From positions 6,444,201 to 6,508,200 of the forward strand of contig OX637359.1 of assembly GCA_951799405.1 (NCBI GenBank): DNA of 64,000 nucleotides, read 5' to 3'. Source of the stretch: Agapetus fuscipes (taxonomy: Eukaryota; Arthropoda; Insecta; Trichoptera; Glossosomatidae). A program made the translations under genes and the position numbers. Numbering within the stretch: the first letter of the stretch is position 1; the number at the start of each line of letters is the position of its first letter. Below are positions 31,251-43,200 of this stretch, in pieces. Under the pieces are notes generated by a model. That model was not told where the DNA came from. It saw only the letters and a list, made by a program, of their open reading frames with translations, and did no database searches.

Positions 31251-34200
31251 CTGCAACAATTATTAAATTCAATTTATATGCTTGAATGGATTTAAATCAA
31301 GATGTGTCATCCCATAGCTGGGTTGCTAAGACTACGACTAGACTACAGACCTATAAGGCTTAAAATAAACGGGGTGAAGAAGCCCATCTTAGACATGGGC
31401 CAAACGTCCAGAAGCTCCAGCTTCTACAGACCATGGCAACAGATCCCTGAAAGCATCTCTCCAGCAGCTGTCATTTGAGTTTGAATACATCTTCACAAAT
31501 AAATACAAACTAGTTCATAAAGTAAGCACTCACATATTAAATTCCACCAGGGTATGATTGTGTCCTGCCTCAACACACTCAGGGTTTGTTTTTTGAAGAA
31601 TATATGGACAACACTTTTATCACTGGTCAAGTTAACACCAGCGCTGAAACATGGAGGAGACAAAGTAGAAACTGATGAAAAATAATAGCTCAACAAGCAT
31701 AATATGAATTGTTCCCTATGGACTCCTTAACCGATCATTTGATTTTTACAAACTTTTCAGGAAACATGAAAGATATTTTCTGAATGGTTCTTGTGAAGTT
31801 TGGTACTGATAAAATCAAAAACAGTTCCCTTTTTCTGATTTTATAGCAACATGGTTGGTAAATTTTATTAAAAATAACAGGAGACATGTTTCAATAATAA
31901 TATTTGAAGTAAATAGGGGAAAGACGTGTACCTTGGGACAAAATTCGCTTTTGATTTTTTAAATTTTTGGTATGTAAATCAAATTGAATTTCAACTTATC
32001 CCCATGAAAGAATGCAGTTTTGGCTAGTGAATGGTGAATACGTATTTGCCAAAACATCATTAAAGAAGTCGGTACTCACCAAATAACAAGACAGTGCAAT
32101 TTGTCCCAAGGTACAAACAGGTCTTGTACCTTGGGACAGGGTTGGTTGCACATTGGGACAGGGATAGAATCATATTGAATAAATTAATATGAGAATTGAA
32201 TTAATTTTAATAATAAAAAATAAGCGCACAATTTATTTTATAATGTAATGCTTATAGGTACATTATTTGAGGTTAATACTCTAGGAAACTTGAAGTTGAA
32301 TGAATGCTGTCCCCAACATATGGTAGGCTCAGGCGGTATCTTCACTATGCAGGACGAAGTTCCCAGCTACAGAGGACGAAGTTCCTCTGGAGTCTTTGCT
32401 GTGTTAGTTGCACTGCTTGTTGATGGTGTTTCCACGTTTGTCTCCTTCTCTTAAAGGAGACAAATCAGAATCTTGGTTTCATCATAGGACACGTCCCATG
32501 GTGAAACCCAAAAACTGTCCCAAGGTACAAATATGCACATATTTTTACAAACTTTACCTAAAAACTATAACTTTAGAGATTTTCATAAAAAATGCTTCAT
32601 ATTGTGTTCATGAATAACAAAGTAATGAAGGGGTATCAAAATGTGTAAGTAATAGTACTTACTGTGGTGTTATGCACTTCTTCAAAACGCGGGTAAATTT
32701 TAATTCATAGTATCGAAAACACACTTGGACCACCTGTCACCAAGAATCTTTTTTTAAACAGGAAAGGGGTACATTCAATTACTCAAAAACACTGCTGCCA
32801 GCTTATGACGTATATCCTAGATCTGCCAGTAGAGCCCAACAAAAGTTATAGCAACTGTCCCAAGGTAAAACCGTCCCAAGGTACACGTCTTTCCCTTACA
32901 TACATGAAACTTGGAAATCACAGTTTTTATGAATTAAAATATTTTTTTCAGTGGAAAATGTTGGGAAAAAAGGCTCTTGATTTTTTTAATTTTAATGGTT
33001 AAGCTTTTTCCAAAAAAATGGCTGATGGTTTGAGAAATTTATGGATGAAAATAATAACAAGGAGGATACAGCTAGTATGAGGTTCTCACGTGAATTAACA
33101 TAGACCAAATTGTATAATCACACGGCCTGGCTGCTAGGTAAGAGGCAAACAAATATGTGGCTATAGTTTGCTAAAGACAGCAGTCCTAGACAATTCTGAC
33201 TTTTGCTCACCAAGAAAAAAGTTTTAAGCTTTACAAAAATGTTGCTTGATTTTGTCTTTCCGGGCTTTGACCATGGTCCGTAGTTTTGTTCTTCTTTTTT
33301 CTTCTTCTTGAGATTCTTGAAGACTTCAGCCTACGTTTTGTCACCACTGTGTGTGGCTTCTTCGGAGCTCTGCTCCCTTCTGATGCTTGTATGAAAGGCG
33401 GCATCTATTTATTATTTGTAGTTGCTAAAGGGGGTGTGGTTTGATTGTTAGGTGTAAAACTACCCTGCGTCACAACTTTAATCGAGCTCAACCATGTTTT
33501 GTTTAATTTTAAGCCCTCTTCCTTTCTGTTGAAATTTTTATTTTTATAGATTTCAATGGCTTCAAAACTATGGAACATGGTCAAAGCTCGGAAAGATAAA
33601 ATCAAGCATCTGAATCCGGCCGTGAAAGCCTAAAGCCATCAAAAAATGTTATTCAATAAATAACAAAATATTTTGAACAGATCTCATACTGGCGGACTAC
33701 GGAAGAAACTTACTAGAAGTCATTAGAGTTGGCAAACGCTGTAGCGTCCAGCTTCCCCATATCGGAATGCACTCGGTACAGGGTTGTGTCACACAGTCGG
33801 TCGCACTGACATTCCAAGGAATGCTTTTCATTATCAGTCAAAAACTCTCCTTGAATCAAATGGAAAAAACACAAAAATAAACAAATATAGTAAGGGCTCA
33901 AAATTTGAAGTATAATTTTGTTACTATATTCATCATCAATGGCACAACAGGGCTGGAAGTCTCATCACCACGGTAATTCTTACCTACCGAATATTGGTAA
34001 TATTTGTATGAAAACTAATCAGCTGTTCACTTGCGGCCATCTTGGATTGACAGGTCTTCATAAAAATATTACCAATATTTGGAAGGTTAGAATTACCATG
34101 GTGATGATGGCCAGGATGGGTGTTGGCCGTATTGATTAATCCCTGCCGGCGATGTCTGTTTGATGTATTTTTCTATCAGTGTCCCAATCCTACTATATAC

Positions 34201-37200
34201 ACAACAATCCACCATTACGGTGAATGAATTAGCACAGACAGTATTGTTACGTCACTCGGCTGCGTCGCTAGGAACATTTCAGTCCCATTTGAGACTGACA
34301 TTTGCTCATTGAGAAAAAAGTTGCAAATTCAAAATTGTTCACTCATGGTAAAATAATAAACAAATTATGAAATAGAATTACAAAAATCATTTCTTCATTT
34401 GAGTTGAACTATATCTAGTGCTTTTGATGATGTTACGTTGTCCTTCGGAGCCTGGAAAAGAGGGTTGTTGTGATGGAACCCAAGGGGTGCAGGGCAGTTG
34501 GAAGAGATAGAATAATATGAAAAGCATGCAGTAGGAGCATGGAGCATTGAAGGAAGGAATTGGACAATCGGCGGTGGCTGCGGTTGATCAATGAGGTCAA
34601 AACCAACTCCGGGCTATCATACCGGTCCGTAGTCTAGCGGTTAACACTTTTGACTCATAAATGGAAGGTTGTGGGTTCGAATCTTGGCGGAGCTTAACAA
34701 ATATACCATTTATATTTTAAAATATGCTCTTCGCTGGGTAAAAAATTCATATACCTTTACCAAAGATCGGTCACTAAAGGTCCAGGCAGCCTTACAGTAA
34801 CTGGGTCTTGCTTGAGAATTGGCACTTTCTACAGTGACAGCACTTGAGGTGTGATACATACAAAAACAGCGCTCACCAAATAAATCATCTTAATATCGAC
34901 GGTTAAAAGGAAGTAGGGCAAAAGCGACGTTTTGGTCAAAAATGAGGTATGAATGCTCTATCGTACTTAAAATTTTCCGCTCTTTCTAATGTGCTAACTC
35001 CTATAGATCTACGATGATTTTTTTTATTGTTTATGCCCAAGCAAACAACTGCGTTTTCGAAGTATAGTTTTGGTGTATCCGACAAGATTTTGGCCTTTTT
35101 GTCCTAAAGGTGCTTGTGACATAAAAAAATCGAAAAACATCATAAAACCACATTAATAGGAATGTCAATAAATGCCTTTGTTTTTTTTTTATTTTAGAGC
35201 TGTTTTGATTTTAAGAATATGATAACAAATAAAATAGTTATGGCATTTTTCTGCAATCTCAAACTTTTAAACTGCTCTCCTGAACAATTTAGTTTTTGTC
35301 GCTTATGCCCTAATTCCTTGTAACCGACGATATTATAATAATAATTATTATTATAGCATTGATGGTCAAGTTGTGGTCAAGGCAATATGCAACAAAATGA
35401 GTTACATATAAGCTTACTGATTCTCCCATACAGGCATGGCACGTCCACGGGCAGGCACTCGTTGTGGAAACCTCTCCTGGGGAAGAAGAACGGCAGACAC
35501 CCACACATCTTGATGGAGGCGTTCATCAGGCACTCTATCTGACAGTTTCGCTCCTCGTACTCTTGGAAGAAATGCAGTTTCCTTTCATGGCGGAATAAAC
35601 ACTCCCGACTAAAACAATAGGGTAATTGCAGTGGTGGGGAAAACGTTTGAAAATACTATGGTTGTGTAGAGTACATTTCAAGGATCACAACCATATTGTT
35701 ATGTAAATATAAATATTGAAATAAGTATGGGTAGTTATAGTTATAAGAATCCTCATAAGTATTGGTGGGTAAGATCGATAATTGTGTATAAGTGTAGAAT
35801 TCTCTAGGTATTTGTTATAATTATAGGAATTCTGGATTGATGGTTGTGTTTGTGTCTCTAGGTATTACGTGAAGCATCGAGAAATAATAATTACTTTTCT
35901 TTCTGGAATTGTCTAGCAACTATAGGATCTAGACTATACTGCTTTAGAGTATAAAAGGGTGCCAGTGGCCCGAAGGCGAGCAGTATCATACGAGATTTAC
36001 AAACACATAGAACTAACTTGAGCAGTGAGCAGAAACCAAGTGGAATAGTCGAGAAACCTTTGTAAAAATAAATAGTGTAAAGTGTAAAATAAATAACTGT
36101 ATAAGAAGACCTGTGTATTTTAATTTGAAAGACTTTTGAACCCAATTTCGTAACAATATATTTTTTTAAGTAGTAAAAATAAAGATATCATTGTTAATTT
36201 TCAAAAATCAAATGGCGAGAATTTGAGTCCCGCCAAAATGCAGCACTGCCGCAGATGGATCCGACAGACAATCTGGGCAAGTTGATACACTCCGAAGATC
36301 CATCAATGTCGTATCCGCCGAAATAAAAAAAATGTCCTGCTTTACCGGAAATCAAAAATGCCCAAATTTTAAAAAGCTATAATTTAAAAACTAAGCCAGA
36401 TATTATTTTTTTAAAAACGCAGATGTTTTTTTAAAAATGTACAGTAGAGCCTCGTTAATCCAAACCCTCTAAAAACACAGGAGGGTTTGAAATAACGGGG
36501 TGTTCGGATTATAGCATGGGACAAATTTTATGTAGGTAAATGTGGTGTTCTTTTCCATATCTGACTATTTCCAATTTCACATTTTTACAGGAACAGGGAA
36601 TTTATATTATGAGCATAATAAAGCACACCTGTTGTAAATTATGTGTACTGTATTGAAGGTAATCTAGATGTTCATCTTTCTTCAAAAAATCAACATCATC
36701 CAAGTATTATATCAAAAGTTATTTACATAAATTCAAAAAAAAAAATTATGTTTCTTTCCAAATTTGACTAATTCCAGGAAATAGTCACTTTTGCTCAGTT
36801 TTGTATAATATTGGTTAAAAGGTAATGATGAAAAACTATAAATATTTTATAGAGTAGTTTATTAGTAGTGAATACAAAAATAGAACAAAAGTAAATACAA
36901 AATTCAAATGGGTAAATTTATTAGTCTTCATCAAATAGCTGTTCTTCTGAATCAGATACTTCATCGAAGTGTTCCAAACCCAATACTTCATTATAAAACT
37001 GTTAAGCATCTGGCGGTTTTGTAAAATATTTCATTAATTTTGCCACATCCTCTTTCTTTGCCTTTTTTATTTGATTTTTTTCTGTAATATTTGCAGTGTT
37101 GTCCTTCGTCAAAATCTTTTTTTGTTTTTTTGAAATGTTGGCAGTCACAAATGATCCACTGTAGGTTGACGATACCCCTACACTGGCTTTTTTCCTTTAA

Positions 37201-40200
37201 TGTATTGTATTACTTTTTGTTCCGTAATTTTAAATGGAAATGGCTTTAATAAAGGTTTTACAACAGATTTGTAGTCATAAATTGAAAATCTTTTCCGTAA
37301 ACTTTTACCTGGCAAATTTTTTCAAATATACTATAGTATGCCACAGGAGACAGAATTTCTTTGTTTTTCTTATAATTTTTTATATTCTCCCAAATGTGCG
37401 GTCCGCTGGCATGTAACTGTGTCCACAAACTGGAAATATTTGTTCTATTTTGTTAAAAAAAAACGATTTATATATTTTTAGCTATTTTGACACTTTGACA
37501 GTTCACAAAATATGAGGAATTAGTCAATTTTGACAAAAATATACTCTATGTGGAATTAGTGCACTATGGAAAAAACTTGAATTGCTGCAATGTGTTTTGA
37601 ATAGGGAAATAGTCATTTTTGGCCAGAAATGGAATTAGTACATTTAGAGAAGAATATTTTTTTTGTCCATACTGTAAATAGTGCATTTTGAGAAAAATTA
37701 CGATTTTCAATTGGCTCAATCACAAGTGTAAATAGTGTTATTTTGCAAAAAATAACTATGCACTCTGATCCGTGAGACTAAAAATAGAATATCTGCATAT
37801 GTAACTCAATTTGCCCAATTTTGGAAATAGTCAATTATGGAATAGAACACCACAAATAATAAAAACAAAATATATCTTATATTGTCCTTCATATTTCCTT
37901 CTGCATACTACTTTGGAACAAGAAAATGTAGCATTGACTTTTGTTTTGATTTGGTCATTTTATGGCAAAAAACATCGCTTCGCAATCGCCGCAACAACAA
38001 TGTGTCCTGACTTGACACGCCGTTTTCGTCAGCCCGTTGAATGCATTTGTTGAATGCCTGCACAGGCTCAGCATGGCTTATTATCTTCATTCCTGGGTGC
38101 GAGATTGTTTGGATTACCGCGATCAACGGATTAGGCAGGGTTCAGACTAGCGCGGCTCTATACTGTAGTTTATCATTTTATGAAATAAAATATGTGGAAG
38201 TACCCTATTATGAAGGGATTTATGCATTGAAATAAAAGAGAATTAAATAAAAAACTGAGGCATCGCATGAAATACAATAGCTGGTAAACAAATGCAATAT
38301 CATCCCTCTGGATTGTTTACAAGAAAGCATTCTGCGTTTGACTTATAGATTGGTATGACGTTGATCATCTATAGTTATAAAAAAGTGTACAACTAATTCA
38401 CTTTTATTTCATGGAAAGTTAGCAAAAATTGCAGGGTTTATGTTCATTTGAGGTCTGGGTCTTATTTTTTAAATCTATGTGCAGCATGCGTAAGTGTAAA
38501 CTCTCACATTTTACCTTGTGGCAGTGCATAAAGATTTCAGATTATAAATTATTTAGTATTCGGTTACTCAGGACTCGAGTCTCCTAGACTTGTGACATCA
38601 CACTGCTGCATCAAGAGAAGTTTGTAATGTCCCGAGTCGGTTGAAAAACACAGGTTTGTATGTCTATTATGTTGCTATATAGTGTCTTATAAACTTAAAA
38701 GCAGTAGGTATCATGCTTAAAAGTTCAAATTATCAACTTACTCTTTATGTTCTAGCTCTGCCACATCGCTAGCAACCTTGATGCTGAATCCATCCAATGA
38801 GAAAAAAGTCTCGTGTCCTGACTTAGCAAAGCGGTAGTCTCCCAAATAAGCCGGGTAATCTTCACTTTTGTGAACCATAACCTAAAAAATATTTTGTGTC
38901 AGCGCCATCTTGTGAGAGATTACAAATGTCATTTTAAAACCTAACTTAACATACAACATGTCATAAACAAACCTAACTCAACCTAACCTCACATACTTAT
39001 CAGTAATGAATAAAGTGATGAGAACTTACCAAAGATGATCCTCCATGCTCAAAAACCATTGCATTATCAGCTTCTGTGTCAAGCAACAATGATAAACCCA
39101 TATGAGGGCCAAAGTATTTTGTATGCAATGGTTTGTAATGGGTTCTCCTAAAAGTTATCAGTCATATTCATTAACAAAGGTCACAATCATATTCTACTTG
39201 TGTAATATTTGGTGGATTAAGTACTTATTTTAACAATTTTGACTGCGTATACCTACTAATGGACTCATATAATTCAGCATACTCATTCAGCAGGACTCAG
39301 CATAATTTTGAATTCATTTTTGAATTGTTTTTTTTTCGCAAGCAAACGTCACACTTTTATGGGATAAGCGTCCCTTGCAAACTGCAGCAAAATATTTGTA
39401 AGCATTTTCTTTAACAACTTGACCGTGTGACGACACAATTTTGTACATGAAAATTCACAACAAGAGTGCATTGCAAATGAATGCATCATTTTTTTTTCTT
39501 TAAAAAATATACTTGGACACAATCTCTTTGGCATCACTTCTTTACCCCGAGTGCAGAACATTACATTAACTCTCCCCTGATCGCATAAATAATAAAAATG
39601 TATGGAGATACAACAGCACTCCTAGTGAGTATTTTAGTTTTTATACATTTTTCTATCCATTCAATTAATAGTGTCTAGTAACTTGGTATGCGGCAGCAAC
39701 AAGTTGCGATACATGTGCAGCTTTGTTGCAAAAAAGGGGAGCGTAATATGTTGTACTTTATACTCAGGATATTTATATTTTAAGGCATGTCAATGCTATT
39801 TTTTTTGTCTCAAAATAATAACCAGTAGCAAAACAACAGCTAACTTCATGATTAACAGTCAAAAGCATAGATAAGTACCTATACTATAATTACATCTATG
39901 ACTATAATACTATGTATTATGGCAGTTTTTTTTTTAATTTTTTTATTTTTTTTTATTTTACAGTAATTGATTTAATAGATTGATTTTTGTACCAACTAAA
40001 TACAATGGGCTTTCACTGTGTGAACCACCAAACCCTAAAAAATAGAAAGGAGAAGTACTTAGTTGGCACGTGGATACATACCAGAAAGCGTGTTTGAAGT
40101 TGAAAGAACAGCACTTTCCATATAGCGTGTAAGCTGGAAGGAAAATCTCTGAGCAGTTGACAAACTTGCCTTCCCAGCGACACTTCACAAAAAAATCCCC

Positions 40201-43200
40201 ACATTTCTGCGGCAACAATGTCATGACTTGAGAAACCTAAAATATGAAAAGAAAAGATGGCCTATATCATTAGCACCCCTAAACATTAAGCAAACACCTA
40301 CACTTATGTACGCAAATTGTTATTAGTAGCTTATGAAATTTGGTTTTTAAATAGTTAAACTGTTGTGAATTGTTTATTTATGTGAAGTCTACTTCATAAT
40401 ATAGGTGATATCACAAATAAAATGAGGTATTTGTTGAAAATATTTTATTTTGATAATTAAAAAAAAATATATAATGTGACATAAACTTTTAATATTCTGT
40501 TGATACAGGGCTGTACCCTCGGATTAAGGCTCTCATAGCTGCAAAACGAGGCTATACAAAATATTAAAATTTATGTCATAATACTCAATTTTTATTTTAA
40601 TTATCAAAATAAAATATTTTCAACAAATACCACGTTTTATTTGTGACATTACCTGTATAATGAAGTAGAGTTCACATAAATAATCAATTAACAACAGTTT
40701 TACTAATTTCATTAGCTACTAATAACAATTTGCATAAAAACTTTAGTGCGTCTAATAAATTGGCCAGGGACTGTACATTCTATAAAGTTAAGTCCGCACA
40801 TTAAAATTTGTCCTTGTCTGGATAACATCACAGGTAAATAACACCAAGTAGGTATATAAAACATTGAGTTATTGACTTATAGGTTGGTATGCGGCTGACC
40901 ACCCATGCTGTAAAAAATGGTTCACTTTGCCAATGTCACCCCTGTTTCAGAGGTCAGCAAGAGTTGCAGGGTGTATGTCCATTTCAGATTTGGTTTTTAT
41001 ATTGTAGGTTCACATGCAGCGTGCGCAAGCGCGAACTTGTACGTGTCTGCTTGTGAGAATGCATGTAATGTGAATCCCCAATGTTACATATGTTTGTAAC
41101 TTAGATTAGATTAGATTACAATACTAATAATAAATTGTTGTTACCATATATCTGTTATTCCTTATGATTCCATACAGCTGCGTGAATGTTTTTATATCAG
41201 TGATGTAACTTGGGTTGAAATAAGAGTTCAACTGACGAATGGCTTGTCTCAGATCATCTGTGGTTACATTAGGCAGGTCTCTAAAATGAATAATTGTAAA
41301 CTTATCAGCGGACAATGCATTCATTCTTTTTTTCTCGCAACTAAGCTGCGCATATACCAGAGCCAAATTAGAACTATTGTGTAATATTTCCCAAAATGAG
41401 TTATGAATGAGAATAGTGCTGCCGAGAGTATATGCAGAAGTATGTTTATGAACTATATAAGTCCATGAATTTAAGAAAAAAATCTTTCAATCCATTATAA
41501 CAGTCTTATTTTATGTATTGCTTAGTTAAAAATTTGTATCTTCAATCTGATTCCCTCGAAAAACAAAATTTTGGGCTAGTTTGATATTAATATAACATTG
41601 GTACTTAAAATTTTTACTGTATTTGTTAGGGCTTGGTGGCTCACACTGTGAAAGTCTATTGTATTTATTTTTATCAAAAAAACACAGTTTCAATTCACTT
41701 TTTATTTTTTAGTTTATATGCTTTAACGTGTTCGCCTCAAAAGGCATTTTTTTTAACAGTGACTCAATTTGACCAAATTTTTAAAAATGAATTTCCAGGT
41801 TTAATCCGTTTTTTACTTGCCTTATCCCGCATTTCACACGAAAATCATTCTACCCAGATTGTCTATGCTTTGTCTATGGATTACCGGACAGACTGTGTGA
41901 AAGCTTTCATACATCCCCGTACACTACCAAGCTTTTGACTTGGTAATCCATCGACAAAGCATAAACAGTCCAGGCAGAATGTGTCTCGTCTGTAACAGGC
42001 CCATAGGTGCATGTGCCTGTATGGGATGCCTGCCCTTGAAATATGTTTCAACTTGTCGCCGCGTGCACTATACATACAGCTTAGTATTTTCTTCTTTTGA
42101 AACGGATCAAATAGAATTACAAAGCTTACTCACGTGAGGCTCTTTATAAACTTGTCGACGTGTTGTTGCTTCATGATGTTTGGCGAGCAGATGGTGATGG
42201 CCGGGAAGGGAATCAGCTCTGTGGGGGAGGTCTGGGAGGGGATGGTGACACGAGTGGGGTTGGCGATGAACCTGAACCACAGCGCCTGCGACAAGAAGAA
42301 GGAGCCCCCCAGAGAGACCAGCATTACCATTATCCACATCACCCTACAAAACATTGGACCATTGACATTTATAGGTAATATAATGGTACCGAAATTAAAT
42401 TACGGTATTGAAGCAAAGTATGAGGTTCAATAGCTATCAGCCAGACCTATCAAATACAGATCTGTCAAAGTGATGTAGAAATGAAAAATGGTGTAAAATT
42501 GTCCAATTTGTTGACCAAAATCATTAAAATGCGAGAGTATAACTTTTAGTAACACTTTTTTTTAGCATAAAAACTTTGTAGCTTATCTGGCACGTCTCTG
42601 CTTAGAATGAAGTCACACATCTTTGTTCTTTTTCTAACTAAGAATGATTTGTGTTGATGTAGGTTGACGGATACAGAATCTATTCGCGTAAAAAAAGGCA
42701 TTACAAGTAGTGAAATAAACTACAAGAAAGAAGATCTATAATATGGCTACCTTAAAGGTAAAAGTAAATAAGTGCTGATTCTCTGATTTGAGAAATCGTA
42801 AATTAAAACATTTATTGGGTGTAACTTCTCATAGTAAGTGAACTAATTATAAGACAGTGCCTCATGAAAAACTTCTAAACTACAGGGTTTTCACACTTTT
42901 TCAGAAGAAAATAGGAAGAAACAGGGCTGGCGCTAGGGCGCCACAGGTCCCTTTTATACGTTCCTTTATGTGTTTTTCGTATGGATTTGAATGGCGCCTT
43001 AGAAATCTCGCCCAGAGCGCTGGTAGTACTAAAAACGTCACTGGCCGAAGAAAGGTGCATTTATCTGAGAAACCTATGTTAGCTTCATATCGCACGCTTA
43101 ATTATAAAGAGCAATAACTCAAAAATTGGGAAAATCGAGATTTTGTAATAAAACGCGAGAACAATGCGAGAAGAATAGGTAGAATGCGACAGCCATTCAA

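Larger units (their letters stand above)
36442..38165. mobile_element. Pogo/Tigger-like element
   Basis: Left end CAGTAGAGCCTCGTTAATCC, right end (complement) CAGTATAGAGCCGCGCTAG, both next to TA. The CAGTA-GAGCC-GTTAATCC end is characteristic of pogo/Tigger elements. Most of its interior is taken by another element (36541-37854); no pogo transposase is readable. Confidence 0.75.

Noticed and set aside
39890..39960. T-rich tract as a LINE poly(A) tail
   Set aside because: There is no recognisable 3' UTR or coding sequence next to it on either side; it looks like intronic low complexity.
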